From Algibacter_G agarivorans (GTDB lineage Bacteria; Bacteroidota; Bacteroidia; Flavobacteriales; Flavobacteriaceae), in contig NZ_BAABJJ010000003.1 in NCBI RefSeq assembly GCF_039543245.1, positions 1 to 64,000 on the forward strand: a stretch of 64,000 nt of DNA, given 5' to 3'. This document shows positions 28,771 to 38,391 of this stretch, in pieces. Under the pieces are notes generated by a model, which was given only the letters and a program-made list of their open reading frames with translations, ran no database searches and was not told the DNA's origin. Numbering within the stretch: position 1 is the first letter of the stretch; the number at the start of each line of letters is the position of its first letter. The translations under genes and the position numbers were made by a program.

Positions 28771-28808
28771 AAATTCTGAACAGACATAGAAATTCTGAAC
28801 ATTTGAAG
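28771..28808 (+). repeat. Tandem 19-bp repeat in the catabolic operon leader
   Basis: The 12-mer aaattctgaaca occurs at 28771 and again at 28790, giving a 19-bp unit repeated twice, the 3' parts less similar. It lies within the predicted untranslated leader. It may be an extra regulator site or an RNA element; no known riboswitch is recognised. Confidence 0.5.
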
Positions 28809-28902
28809 CGTATTAATGGATAATCCTTTCTCTAAATTATACAGAAATGTGTTTCTTTTGTAATTCATACAGTGAAAAAACAATTATTAATTACAATATA
28901 TA

Positions 28903-29919
28903 ATGAAAGCAACGCAATACAAAGGAAATCAAACTTTCAGTGTTATAGAAAAAGACATTGAACAACCAAAACAAGGTGAAGTACGAATAAAAGTAGCTTA
29001 TGTTGGTGTTTGTGGTACAGATGTACATATTTATCATGGTATGATGGATAAACGTGTAAATATTCCAGAAACAATAGGCCATGAAATGTCGGGTGTTATC
29101 GATGCCGTGGGTGAAGGTGTTTCTGGTTTCTCAGTAGGAGAAAAAGTAGTAGTTCGTCCATTGGATGACAGAAAGGTAAAACCATCTGACAAAGGGTTTA
29201 ATCACATTTGTGAAGAATTAAAATTTATAGGTATTGATAGTCCTGGAGCTATGCAAGAGTATTGGAATGTTCCAGCATTTACATTACACAAATTAAAACC
29301 AGATACCGATTTAAAATTAGCAGCTTTAATTGAGCCATTATCAGTAGCAACACATGATGTGCGTTTAAGCGGATTGGTTGCAGGAGAAACAGCTGTTGTA
29401 CTAGGTGGAGGACCAATAGGATTATTAGTAGCTATGGTTGCTAAAGAAGTAGGAGCAAATGTGATTATTTCTGAGGTGAATGAAATTCGTATTGCAAAGG
29501 CTAAAGAAATGGGGTTAAATGCTGTAAGTCCATTAAAAGTAGATTTGGTCCAATATGTGAGAGAACAAACAGAAGGGCGTTTAGCAGATGTTGTTTTTGA
29601 AGTGGCGGGAGTACAACCTGCTTTGGATGTCATGACTGAAGTTGCAGGAATAAGAGGGCGAATTGTAATGGTGGCTATTCACGGTCAACCAAAACCAGTC
29701 AACTTATTTAAATTTTTCTGGAAAGAATTAAAACTGATTGGTGCTCGTGTATATGAGAAAGAAGATTATGAAAAATCTATCAATCTAATTACTGCGAATG
29801 AATTGCCATTTGAAGACATGATTACAGATGTTCAACCATTGAGCAACATCCAAAAAGTTTTTGAAAACATAGACAATAACCCTGATGGCATGAAAGTGCT
29901 AATGGATTGTGCATTATAA
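28903..29919 (+). CDS. Zn-dependent medium-chain dehydrogenase, candidate 2-keto-3-deoxy-L-galactonate 5-dehydrogenase
   Basis: 338 residues of the medium-chain alcohol dehydrogenase family. Catalytic zinc ligands are likely Cys37 (VCGTDVH) and His60/Glu61 (GHE). The NAD-binding Rossmann motif is GGGPIGLL at about 167-174. The structural-zinc lobe, normally with four Cys, is replaced by a segment (about 87-107) with one Cys only. It is first in the operon with the SDR, aldehyde dehydrogenase and cycloisomerase of anhydrogalactose breakdown. In the known agar pathway, 2-keto-3-deoxy-L-galactonate is oxidised at C5 and then re-reduced to the D-gluconate form, so this gene fits the oxidation step. 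A galactose or other polyol dehydrogenase cannot be excluded. Confidence 0.7.
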   Translation: MKATQYKGNQTFSVIEKDIEQPKQGEVRIKVAYVGVCGTDVHIYHGMMDKRVNIPETIGHEMSGVIDAVGEGVSGFSVGEKVVVRPLDDRKVKPSDKGFNHICEELKFIGIDSPGAMQEYWNVPAFTLHKLKPDTDLKLAALIEPLSVATHDVRLSGLVAGETAVVLGGGPIGLLVAMVAKEVGANVIISEVNEIRIAKAKEMGLNAVSPLKVDLVQYVREQTEGRLADVVFEVAGVQPALDVMTEVAGIRGRIVMVAIHGQPKPVNLFKFFWKELKLIGARVYEKEDYEKSINLITANELPFEDMITDVQPLSNIQKVFENIDNNPDGMKVLMDCAL

Positions 29920-29945
29920 TTATTAAAACAACATAAAACATACAA

Positions 29946-30716
29946 ATGAGTATTTTAAATAAATTTAGTTTAGAAGGCAAAACAGCCTTAGTTACAGGAT
30001 GTAAAAGAGGTATTGGAAAAGCCATGGCTATTGGGTTAGCAGAAGCAGGAGCCAATATTATAGGCGTTTCAGCATCATTAGAAAAAGAAGGAAGTGCAGT
30101 AGCAAAAGACGTTGAAGCTGTAGGAAAAGAATTTACAGCATATCAATGTGATTTTTCAGATAGAAAAGCAGTATATGCATTTATTGCAGAAGCAAAGGCA
30201 AATCATCCACAGATAGATATTTTGGTAAACAACGCAGGAACCATATTAAGAGCTCCAGCAGTTGAACATTCAGACGAACTTTGGGACAAAGTAATCGAGG
30301 TAAACCAAAATGCTCAGTTTATTCTGACAAGAGAATTTGGTAAGGATATGGTAGCAAGAGAATCAGGAAAAGTCATCTTTACGGCATCGTTGTTAACGTT
30401 CCAAGGCGGAATTACAGTTCCAGGTTATGCAGCAAGTAAAGGTGCCATAGGACAAATGACTATGGCGTTTGCTAATGAGTGGGCTGGCAAAGGTGTAAAT
30501 GTAAATGCCATTGCTCCAGGTTATATAGCAACAGATAATACAGAAGCATTAAGAAACAACCCAGAAAGAAATAAGTCAATATTAGAGCGTATTCCAGCTG
30601 GACGTTGGGGAAAAGCTACGGATTTTGCTGGGCCAACAGTGTTTTTAGCATCAGAAGCAGCATCATACATGAATGGTACTACTGTTCTTGTTGATGGTGG
30701 ATGGATGGGTAGATAG
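29946..30716 (+). CDS. SDR oxidoreductase (KduD-like), candidate 2,5-diketo-3-deoxygalactonate reductase
   Basis: 256 residues, classical short-chain dehydrogenase. Cofactor motif TGCKRGIGKAMA at about 17-28, NNAG at about 95-98, catalytic Tyr161 and Lys165 (YAASK), and the C-terminal VDGGW typical of the family. It most resembles 2-deoxy-D-gluconate 3-dehydrogenase/KduD. It lies 26 bp after the Zn-dehydrogenase. In the anhydro-L-galactose pathway such an SDR reduces the 2,5-diketo intermediate to 2-keto-3-deoxy-D-gluconate. This assignment is by context and family. A second KduD-like gene (54943-55737) belongs to a different regulon. Confidence 0.75.
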   Translation: MSILNKFSLEGKTALVTGCKRGIGKAMAIGLAEAGANIIGVSASLEKEGSAVAKDVEAVGKEFTAYQCDFSDRKAVYAFIAEAKANHPQIDILVNNAGTILRAPAVEHSDELWDKVIEVNQNAQFILTREFGKDMVARESGKVIFTASLLTFQGGITVPGYAASKGAIGQMTMAFANEWAGKGVNVNAIAPGYIATDNTEALRNNPERNKSILERIPAGRWGKATDFAGPTVFLASEAASYMNGTTVLVDGGWMGR

Positions 30717-30782
30717 AAAAGGCCCTTAATCCCCAAAGAAGAAATTAGCAAGTTTGTGAATAAATTTCTTGCAAGGTTTAAA

Positions 30783-30800
30783 TCCCAATAGTTATCGGGA
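30783..30800. repeat. Short inverted repeat in the 112-bp gap of the operon
   Basis: tcccaata (30783-30790) and tatcggga (30793-30800) form an 8-bp stem with one mismatch and a 2-nt loop. It resembles the small CCCGATA-type hairpins scattered in flavobacterial genomes and may tune mRNA stability or partly stop transcription. Confidence 0.4.
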
Positions 30801-30828
30801 CTTGTAGGTATAAAATAAATAGGAAAAA

Positions 30829-32283
30829 ATGGCAGAAATTAAAGAATATAAATTATTTATAAATGGTGAATGGAGAACTTCTACATCTGGAGAAACAATT
30901 GATATTGTTAGTCCTTCTACTGAAGAAATAGTTGCTAGAATTCAAAATGGAACGGCAGAAGAAGCATTAGAGGCTTTGGAAGCTGCCGATAAAGCCCAAA
31001 AAGAATGGAAAAAATTACCTGCAAGAACAAGGGGTGAATATCTATACAAATTAGCAGATGAAATTGATGCTAATGCAGATTACTTGGCAAAACTCTTAGT
31101 AAAAGAACAAGGTAAGCTTTTGAAAGTTGCACGAATGGAAGTTGCTGTTACAGGTTCTTTTATTCGATATGCGGCAGAAGGAGCGAGAAGGATTGAAGGC
31201 GATATTATTCCTTCTGATAATCCAAATGAACAAATCTGGATTCAAAAAGTGCCAAGAGGTGTGGTTGTAGCGATTACTGCTTGGAATTTTCCATTGGCAT
31301 TGGCAGGTCGTAAATTAGGACCAGCTTTAGTGGCAGGAAATACTATAGTAATTAAACCAACGTCTGAAACACCATTAGCAACTTTAGAGTTAGGAAATTT
31401 AGCTAATAAAGTAGGTATTCCTGCTGGGGTTATTAATATTCTAACAGGTCCAGGTAGGGCTATGGGAAATGCTTTAGTTGAGAGTCCGCTTTGTAAAATG
31501 GTAACCATGACAGGCTCAACTCCTGTAGGTCAGCAAATTGCTAGAAATGCAGCTCAAAACCTAACACATGTACAATTGGAGTTAGGTGGAAAAGCACCGT
31601 TTATAGTATTTGAAGATGCAGATATTGACGATGCGGTAGATGCGGCTTTACATTCACGTTTTGATAATTGCGGTCAAGTTTGTACTTGTAACGAGCGTAT
31701 GTATGTTCATGAAAATATATATGACGTTTTCATGGAAAAATTCATTACAAAAACAAAAGCATTAAAAGTTGGTGACCCCATGTTAGATGATATCGATATG
31801 GGACCAAAAGTAAATGCAGCAGAATTGAAGCACATGGAACACCTTGTAGAAGTTAGTTTAAAAGAAGGTGCAACTTTGGCAACAGGAGGTAAACGTCCAG
31901 AAGGTGCTCAATTTGAAAAAGGGTATTGGTTTGAACCAACAGTTCTTACAGATGTTACTCAAGATATGACTATTGTTCACGAAGAATCATTTGGACCAAT
32001 ATTACCAGTTTTAAAATTCAAAACTTTTGATGAAGTTATTGGTTATGCTAACGACTGTGAATATGGTTTAGCAGCAATGGTGTTTACTAATGACATGAAC
32101 ACAATCATGAAATGTAATGATGAATTGGAGTATGGAGAGATCTATGTAAATCGTGGTCATGGAGAACAGCACCAAGGTTTCCATAATGGATACAAATTAT
32201 CAGGTTCAGGTGGTGAAGACGGTAAATATGGATTCGAACAATACATGGAAAAGAAAACTTTTTACGTAAGACATAAGGTATAA
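30829..32283 (+). CDS. NAD(P)-dependent aldehyde dehydrogenase, candidate 3,6-anhydro-L-galactose dehydrogenase
   Basis: 484 residues, full-length aldehyde dehydrogenase. It shows the PTSETPL cofactor region, the glycine motif TGSTPVGQQIA, general base Glu251 (LELGGK) and catalytic Cys285 (GQVCTC). The family subgroup is close to lactaldehyde/succinate-semialdehyde dehydrogenases, which includes the enzymes that oxidise 3,6-anhydro-L-galactose to 3,6-anhydro-L-galactonate in agar-degrading bacteria. The next gene, 3 bp on, encodes the cycloisomerase that would use this product, which makes the assignment strong. No signal peptide; cytoplasmic. Confidence 0.82.
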   Translation: MAEIKEYKLFINGEWRTSTSGETIDIVSPSTEEIVARIQNGTAEEALEALEAADKAQKEWKKLPARTRGEYLYKLADEIDANADYLAKLLVKEQGKLLKVARMEVAVTGSFIRYAAEGARRIEGDIIPSDNPNEQIWIQKVPRGVVVAITAWNFPLALAGRKLGPALVAGNTIVIKPTSETPLATLELGNLANKVGIPAGVINILTGPGRAMGNALVESPLCKMVTMTGSTPVGQQIARNAAQNLTHVQLELGGKAPFIVFEDADIDDAVDAALHSRFDNCGQVCTCNERMYVHENIYDVFMEKFITKTKALKVGDPMLDDIDMGPKVNAAELKHMEHLVEVSLKEGATLATGGKRPEGAQFEKGYWFEPTVLTDVTQDMTIVHEESFGPILPVLKFKTFDEVIGYANDCEYGLAAMVFTNDMNTIMKCNDELEYGEIYVNRGHGEQHQGFHNGYKLSGSGGEDGKYGFEQYMEKKTFYVRHKV

Positions 32284-32286
32284 ATA

Positions 32287-33381
32287 ATGAGCACAAAAAT
32301 TTCAAACATAAAAACACGCTTATTTACGGTACCTCTACCAGAGGTCATGTCCGATGCCAAACATGGCGACCATTATCACTTTGAATTAGTTACTGTTACA
32401 ATTACGTTAGAAGATGGTACAGAAGGTACGGGTTATACTTATACCGGAGGTAAAGGAGGTTTTGCCATAAAAGCCATGGTAGAACATGATTTCACTAATG
32501 TTTTAATAGGTAAAGACGGTACCGATATCGAAGGGATTTATGATTTCTTAGAATGGCATATTCACTATGTGGGTCGTGGAGGTATAGCATCTTTTGCGAT
32601 TTCGGCAGTTGATATTGCATTGTGGGACATCCGTTGTAAAAAAGCGGGTCAACCTTTATGGAAAATGGCTGGAGGTCAAGGAAATACCTGTAAAGCATAT
32701 TGTGGTGGTATCGATTTAATGTTCCCTGTAGAAAAGCTTTTAGGAAATATGAAAAGCTATCTTGAACGTGGTTTCAACGCTGTAAAAATTAAAATTGGAA
32801 GAGAAAATCTTCAAGAAGATTTAGAGCGTATCAAAGCGGTAAGAGAATATATTGGTCCCGATGTTACTTTTATGGTAGATGCAAATTACTCTATGACGGT
32901 TGAAAAAGCCATCAAAGCTATTGAAGGTTTCAAACAATATGATATTACTTGGTTTGAAGAGCCTATTATTCCAGATAACTATAAAGGTTTTGGTGAGATT
33001 GTAGATGCTACAGGCTTTCCATTAGCCATGGGAGAAAATTTACATACTATTCATGAATTTGAATATGCTTTTGATCAAGCTAAATTATCATTTGCTCAAC
33101 CAGATGCTTCCAATTGTGGAGGGGTTACAGGCTGGTTAGCAGCGGCAAGATTAGCAGATAAACATGGTATTCCTGCATGTTCACACGGTATGCAAGAGCT
33201 TCATGTAAGTTTGGTGTCCTCACAACCTAATTCTGGATGGTTAGAAGTTCACAGTTTTCCAATAGATGAATATACAACAAGACCTTTAGTCGTTGAAAAC
33301 TATAGAGCGGTAGCACCAGATTACCCAGGTGTTGGAGTCATATTCAATTGGGAAAAACTAACGCCATACGAAGAAAAATAA
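32287..33381 (+). CDS. Enolase-superfamily 3,6-anhydro-L-galactonate cycloisomerase
   Basis: 364 residues of the mandelate racemase/muconate lactonising enzyme group. The KxK pair is Lys167/Lys169 (VKIKIG). Metal-ligand positions start with Asp198 (VDANYS) and Glu224 (WFEEP), with a third in AMGENLH. QPDASNCGG and His300 (CSHGMQELH) complete the site. Such an enzyme opens 3,6-anhydro-L-galactonate to 2-keto-3-deoxy-L-galactonate. It follows the aldehyde dehydrogenase by 3 bp. The sequence differs from the second enolase-superfamily gene at 45848, so the two serve the anhydrogalactose and the galactonate branch respectively. Confidence 0.82.
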   Translation: MSTKISNIKTRLFTVPLPEVMSDAKHGDHYHFELVTVTITLEDGTEGTGYTYTGGKGGFAIKAMVEHDFTNVLIGKDGTDIEGIYDFLEWHIHYVGRGGIASFAISAVDIALWDIRCKKAGQPLWKMAGGQGNTCKAYCGGIDLMFPVEKLLGNMKSYLERGFNAVKIKIGRENLQEDLERIKAVREYIGPDVTFMVDANYSMTVEKAIKAIEGFKQYDITWFEEPIIPDNYKGFGEIVDATGFPLAMGENLHTIHEFEYAFDQAKLSFAQPDASNCGGVTGWLAAARLADKHGIPACSHGMQELHVSLVSSQPNSGWLEVHSFPIDEYTTRPLVVENYRAVAPDYPGVGVIFNWEKLTPYEEK

Positions 33382-33403
33382 AATTAACCTTAACACTATT
33401 TAA

Positions 33404-34450
33404 ATGAGTTTACATATTTCAGATTTTGGAACATTATCAGGTGAAGTAATTAAAGAATATACTTTAAAAAACGCCAATGGTGTTGAGGTTAATATTACTA
33501 ATTATGGAGCAACAATTACCACTATAAAAGTGCCTAATAGCAAAGGTGTTATAGAAAACATTGCTTGTGGATTTGATACCCTTGAGGGTTATTTTGGAAA
33601 AGATTATGTTGAAAACGCACCTTATTTCGGAGGGACTATTGGTCGGTATTGTTCTCAAATTAAAGATGCTAAATTTTCATTAAATGGAAAAGAATATCAA
33701 TTAGCAAATAACTGCGGACCAAATAATTTACACGGAGGTAGAGTAGGATTTGATAAAAAAATATGGACTGCTGAAACCTTTGAAAGCTCAAATGGTTCTG
33801 GAGTAAAAATGAAACTCAAGAGTAACCATTTAGAAGAAGGTTTTCCTGGTAATGTTGATGTTGAAGTGACACTCACTTTAGCAGATGATAATGCATTAAC
33901 TATTGATTATGTGGCGACACCAGATCAAGACACACCTTTATCGTTAACAAATCATACGTATTTTAATCTGAATGCATTTCATTCAGATGTAGAATGCCAT
34001 AACGCACAAGTTAATGCGAATAAGCGATTAGAATGTGATGATACTGGTGCAGCAACAGGACGCGTGGTAAATGTTGAAGGAGCGGCCGATGATATGCGTC
34101 AACCAAAAAAAATTGGTGATGCACACAACGAAATGAGTGATGGCTTCGAAAATTTTTACATCCTTGATAATGAAAATGCAAATTTTGTTGAAGCAGCAAA
34201 AATTACCTGTCCAGATTCAGGACGATCTTTAACCGTTAAAACTACTGAACCATGCATGTTATTGTATACTGGAAAATATACTTCAGATGCCATTAAACGT
34301 GAAAATGGAGAACAGTATGGCAAGTATAGAGGGTTTTGCTGTGAAACGCATCGCTACCCAAATGGGCCAAATATTGAAAATTCTCCTAAGTCAATAACCA
34401 AGGCAGGAGAAACTTTTAAAAGTACTACACAGTTTAAATTTGACTGGTAA
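33404..34450 (+). CDS. galM: Aldose 1-epimerase (galactose mutarotase)
   Basis: 348 residues, no signal peptide. It has the GalM pattern: YFGGTIGRYCSQI, NNLHGG with a substrate-binding His, TNHTYFNL with the catalytic His, and a C-terminal CCETHRYPNGPN with the region of the catalytic base. It interconverts alpha and beta D-galactose set free by GH117 from neoagarobiose. It is the fifth gene of the operon, 22 bp after the cycloisomerase. Confidence 0.9.
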   Translation: MSLHISDFGTLSGEVIKEYTLKNANGVEVNITNYGATITTIKVPNSKGVIENIACGFDTLEGYFGKDYVENAPYFGGTIGRYCSQIKDAKFSLNGKEYQLANNCGPNNLHGGRVGFDKKIWTAETFESSNGSGVKMKLKSNHLEEGFPGNVDVEVTLTLADDNALTIDYVATPDQDTPLSLTNHTYFNLNAFHSDVECHNAQVNANKRLECDDTGAATGRVVNVEGAADDMRQPKKIGDAHNEMSDGFENFYILDNENANFVEAAKITCPDSGRSLTVKTTEPCMLLYTGKYTSDAIKRENGEQYGKYRGFCCETHRYPNGPNIENSPKSITKAGETFKSTTQFKFDW

Positions 34451-34479
34451 CATTAATAGCAAACTAAAACTAAAACACT

Positions 34480-35490
34480 ATGATTGAAGGAGTATTGCTA
34501 GCAATTTTTGCTGGGTTAATGTTAGGGCTCTATGCACTTCCCGAAAAATTCACGAAAGATTTTAAATATGAAAACACTTGGAGTTTATTCTTTTTGTTGA
34601 CCATGTTTATTGTTCCAATTATTGCCTCCACCACTTTAATAAATGGATTTGGTGAAATATTTGGTAATATGCCTTCAGAGATTTGGATAAAAATGGGCTT
34701 AACAAGTTTCCTTTGGGGAATTGGAGTTATGATGTGGAGCAAAGCTATTAACCATATAGGTTTGTCTTTGGGATTCTCATTGTTTATTGGTACCATAATC
34801 TTAGTTGGATCTTTATTACCCTATCTAGAAGAGGATTTGCCAGCTTCTAATATTTTAACAACCATATTAATTGGTTTAGCTGTAGTTTTAATTGGGGTTT
34901 TTGCCAATGGGAAAGCAGGTTTACTAAGAGAAAAAGATGAAGCCAATTTAGACGATAAAAAAGACGGAAAAGGCTCCATGGTTACGGGAATCTTAATTGC
35001 AATAATTGGCGGTTTACTTGCTACTGGATTTAGTTATGCTAATGCAGCTGGAAGACCTTATTTACATGAAGCATCTCAGGCTCAAGGTAATGCTGAATGG
35101 GTAACCGCAATTGCTGTGATGTTTCCTATTTTCTTAAGTGGTGGTATTGTTATGACGGCCTATTTTTTATGGGAACTCTCTAAGAAAAAAGCATGGGCAG
35201 GGTTTAAAACACCCGCATTTAGCAAAAACTTCGTATTAATTTTAATAATGGCTGTTTTTCATTACGCCGCTTCTGCCCTATTTGCATTTGCTGCTTTTAA
35301 ATTAGGTGAAAGCGGTAACACAATTGGCTATGCTATATTTAACACATCCTGTGTTGTTACTGCTATATTGAGTGGTATTATAACTAAAGAATGGATTAAA
35401 GCATCTGGAAAGGCTAAAGGTTTCTTGTACTTCGGACTAGGGTGCATGGTTTTAGGAATTCTTATTGTTTCGTATAGTAATAGCCTATAA
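34480..35490 (+). CDS. RhaT/GRP-type sugar transporter of the DMT superfamily
   Basis: 336 residues with about ten membrane helices, starting MIEGVLLAIFAGLMLGLYALP. The pattern fits the L-rhamnose-proton symporter RhaT family. A charged cytoplasmic loop (about 148-165, REKDEANLDDKKDGK) splits the two five-helix halves. In this operon it likely carries 3,6-anhydro-L-galactose, galactose or a small neoagaro-oligosaccharide across the inner membrane; the actual substrate cannot be read from the sequence. Confidence 0.78.
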   Translation: MIEGVLLAIFAGLMLGLYALPEKFTKDFKYENTWSLFFLLTMFIVPIIASTTLINGFGEIFGNMPSEIWIKMGLTSFLWGIGVMMWSKAINHIGLSLGFSLFIGTIILVGSLLPYLEEDLPASNILTTILIGLAVVLIGVFANGKAGLLREKDEANLDDKKDGKGSMVTGILIAIIGGLLATGFSYANAAGRPYLHEASQAQGNAEWVTAIAVMFPIFLSGGIVMTAYFLWELSKKKAWAGFKTPAFSKNFVLILIMAVFHYAASALFAFAAFKLGESGNTIGYAIFNTSCVVTAILSGIITKEWIKASGKAKGFLYFGLGCMVLGILIVSYSNSL

Positions 35491-35559
35491 TAATTGAATA
35501 CATGGGTTCCTTAAAGCAATTGACTAACACCATAATTAATAATATAGACATTAAAAAAC

Positions 35560-36771
35560 ATGAATAAACTTGCCTATATACTGTTAACCTGCATAGTTTT
35601 AGGTTGCACCTCCTCCAATAGAGAAACTAAAAAAGAAGAAATAAAAAAACATAAAATGGAAATTACAAACGAACAACAAGATTTTCTAGGAATTACCAAT
35701 AAAGACAAATTAAGTGCAGCAAGTAAAAGAGCCTTAAAATGGCCTACAGATTTGAGCAATGATTGGTTTTTTGAATATCAAGTAGAAGATTTAAAGGGAG
35801 ATTTAGCTTACGAAGAAGGCGTTGTGCGCCGAGACCCAAGTGCTATTATAAAAGTTGATGGAAAATATTTTGTTTGGTATACAAGATCTGTTGGTCCAAC
35901 TGATGGGTTTGCCGGAAATATAGAAGAAGATAAAGTTTTTCCTTGGGACAGATGTGATCTCTGGTATGCTACTTCTTACGATGGAATTACATGGAAGGAA
36001 GAAGGATTAGCTGTAAAAAGAGGTGAAAAAGGAAGTTATGATGATAGATCTGTCTTTACTCCAGAAATAATGCAACACGATGGTAAATTTTACTTGTGCT
36101 ATCAGACTGTAAAATCTCCATACACTGTAAGAGTTAAGGAAGAAATTGCATTAGCGTGGTCTGACTCTCCTTATGGTCCTTGGACTAAAAGTGAAGAACC
36201 TATTTTAAAACCTGCTGATAATGGTGTTTGGAAAGGCGAAACTCAAAGTAGGTTTGCGGTTGAAAAGAAAGGTGATTTTGATAGTCATAAAGTTCACGAT
36301 CCATGCATTATACCTTATAAAAATAAATTTTATTTGTACTATAAAGGGGAACAAATGGGAGAAGCTATCACCTTTGGTGGAAGACAAATCAGACATGGAG
36401 TTGCCATTGCAGATAACCCCAAAGGCCCTTATATAAAATCGGAATACAACCCCATTTCAAATAGCGGTCATGAAATTTGTGTTTGGCCATATAAAGGTGG
36501 TATATCATCACTAATTACTACGGATGGACCAGAAAAAAACACGCTTCAATGGTCTCCAGACGGAATTAATTTTGAGATTAAAAGTGTTGTTAAGGGAGCT
36601 CCACATGCTATTGGCTTAAATAGATATGCTGATCCAGACAAACATCCAACACATATTTTACGTTGGGGATTAACGCACGAATACATGAATGATGATTATC
36701 AATATATACGAAGATTTACAACTTGGAAAATGGTACATCATACCGCCAAAGGAGAGCGCGGAGAAGAATAA
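35560..36771 (+). CDS. GH117 alpha-1,3-(3,6-anhydro-L-galactosidase), neoagarobiose hydrolase
   Basis: 403 residues. An N-terminal lipoprotein-type signal (IVLGCTSS, Cys16) is followed by the five-bladed propeller of GH117. Key residues match the family in identity and spacing: Asp92 (RRDPSA), Asp247 (VHDPCI), His304 and Glu305 (SGHEICVWP). The N-terminal helical arm used for dimerisation is present (about 35-65). It removes the non-reducing 3,6-anhydro-L-galactose from neoagarobiose, giving D-galactose and anhydrogalactose. The lipobox suggests a periplasm-facing membrane anchor. This is the diagnostic gene that fixes the locus as an agar system. Confidence 0.92.
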   Translation: MNKLAYILLTCIVLGCTSSNRETKKEEIKKHKMEITNEQQDFLGITNKDKLSAASKRALKWPTDLSNDWFFEYQVEDLKGDLAYEEGVVRRDPSAIIKVDGKYFVWYTRSVGPTDGFAGNIEEDKVFPWDRCDLWYATSYDGITWKEEGLAVKRGEKGSYDDRSVFTPEIMQHDGKFYLCYQTVKSPYTVRVKEEIALAWSDSPYGPWTKSEEPILKPADNGVWKGETQSRFAVEKKGDFDSHKVHDPCIIPYKNKFYLYYKGEQMGEAITFGGRQIRHGVAIADNPKGPYIKSEYNPISNSGHEICVWPYKGGISSLITTDGPEKNTLQWSPDGINFEIKSVVKGAPHAIGLNRYADPDKHPTHILRWGLTHEYMNDDYQYIRRFTTWKMVHHTAKGERGEE

Positions 36772-36804
36772 AAATTAAACTAAACTAAAACCACCACATT
36801 AATT

Positions 36805-38364
36805 ATGTCAAAAAAACAACTTTACGTTATCCGTATTGCAGCTATTGTAGCATTAGGAGGATTTTTATTAGGTTTTGACGCTTCGGTTATTTCTGGAGTT
36901 GTAAAATTTATAGAACCTGAATTTAATCTTACCAAAATCGAATTAGGTTGGGCAGTAAGTTCCATCACGCTTACGGCGGCATTAGGAATGATGATTGCGG
37001 GTCCAATGAGTGATAAACATGGAAGAAGAAAGTTATTAAAATACGCAGCCATTTTATTCACCATTTCTGCAATAGGTTCTGCATTGGCAGGTACATTTGT
37101 TGTTTTGATTATATTTAGAATGATTGGAGGTTTAGCAGTTGGAGCAGCATTAATAATTGCGCCTATGTATATTGCTGAAGTGGCACCACCAGAGAAACGA
37201 GGGCAATTAGTGTCCTTCAATCAATTAAACATTGTAATTGGTATTTCCATAGCGTTTTTTACTAATTATCTTATTCTTAAATGGGGAAATTCTGATGCGG
37301 AGTGGACAAAATCTTTAGGATTTGGTAAATGGAATTGGCGCTGGATGCTAGGGCTTGAAGCTTTACCAGCAATTCTATATTATTTTGGGTTATTTATAGT
37401 TCCTAGAAGCCCAAGATGGTTGATGACTCAAAACAGAAAAGAAGAAGCACTTGTTGTCATGAAAAAAGTAGTTTCAGATAGCGAAGCAAAGTCACAATTG
37501 AATGAAGTAGAGCAAAGTATTGCAGAGGATAAAAACAAAGAAAAATCTAAGCTTAGTGATTTGTTTAAGAAAAACATGAGAAAGGTAATTGTTATTGGGA
37601 TAATCGTTGGTGTTTTTCAGCAAATCGTAGGGATTAATGCCGTATTATTTTATGCACCAATGATATTTGAACAGACAGGAATAGGAACAGATGCTTCATT
37701 TATTCAGGCTGCTCTAGTTGGTGTAACTAATTTAGGATTCACCGTGGTTGCCATATTAACTATAGATAAATTTGGTAGAAGACCGTTATTGATAATTGGG
37801 ATGATAGGGATAGCAATATCGCTGTTCTTGTTAAGTTATGGCTTTAACGAAGCCACTTATACTTTAAGTGATAGTGCTATAGCAAATTTACCTGCAGAGA
37901 TTGATAAAGCAAAAATTGTTCAACTTCAAGATCGTGTATTTGAGAACGATCTTGATTTTAAAGCTGCTCTAGTTTCCACACTAGGAGAGCAAGCTGCAAG
38001 TATTCATGAGGCCACATTGGTTACAGCATCTGCTAAAATGAACACACTTTTAATCCTTATAGGAATTATAGGTTTCGTTGGTGCGTTTGCTATGTCTATT
38101 GGTCCGGTAATGTGGGTATTGTTTTCAGAATTATTCCCTAATAAAATTAGAGGTATTGCCATTTCATTTGTTGGATTAATAAATCTAGCAGTTGCTTTTT
38201 TAGTTCAGTTATTATTTCCATGGCAATTATCACAAATAGGAAACACCATGACCTTTATGCTGTTTGGTGTTTTCGCTGTTATTGGTTTGGTTTTAATATG
38301 GATTAAAGTACCTGAAACTAAAGGAAAATCCCTAGAGCAACTTGAAGATCTACTTGTAAAATAA
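36805..38364 (+). CDS. MFS sugar porter (GalP/XylE type)
   Basis: 519 residues, twelve membrane helices. Sugar-porter signatures are present: GFLLGFDASVISG in helix 1, GRRKLL, PPEKRGQLVSFNQ, PRSPRWL, FGRRPLL and the C-terminal VPETKGKSLEQLE. A hydrophilic insert of about 60 residues (about 355-415) sits between helices of the C-terminal half, as in other Bacteroidota sugar porters. It probably imports D-galactose (or anhydrogalactose) with protons. The operon thus encodes two different inner-membrane sugar carriers, in keeping with the two products of neoagarobiose cleavage. Confidence 0.85.
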   Translation: MSKKQLYVIRIAAIVALGGFLLGFDASVISGVVKFIEPEFNLTKIELGWAVSSITLTAALGMMIAGPMSDKHGRRKLLKYAAILFTISAIGSALAGTFVVLIIFRMIGGLAVGAALIIAPMYIAEVAPPEKRGQLVSFNQLNIVIGISIAFFTNYLILKWGNSDAEWTKSLGFGKWNWRWMLGLEALPAILYYFGLFIVPRSPRWLMTQNRKEEALVVMKKVVSDSEAKSQLNEVEQSIAEDKNKEKSKLSDLFKKNMRKVIVIGIIVGVFQQIVGINAVLFYAPMIFEQTGIGTDASFIQAALVGVTNLGFTVVAILTIDKFGRRPLLIIGMIGIAISLFLLSYGFNEATYTLSDSAIANLPAEIDKAKIVQLQDRVFENDLDFKAALVSTLGEQAASIHEATLVTASAKMNTLLILIGIIGFVGAFAMSIGPVMWVLFSELFPNKIRGIAISFVGLINLAVAFLVQLLFPWQLSQIGNTMTFMLFGVFAVIGLVLIWIKVPETKGKSLEQLEDLLVK

Positions 38365-38391
38365 TTAAGGAGACAATTTTATATAAAAAAA

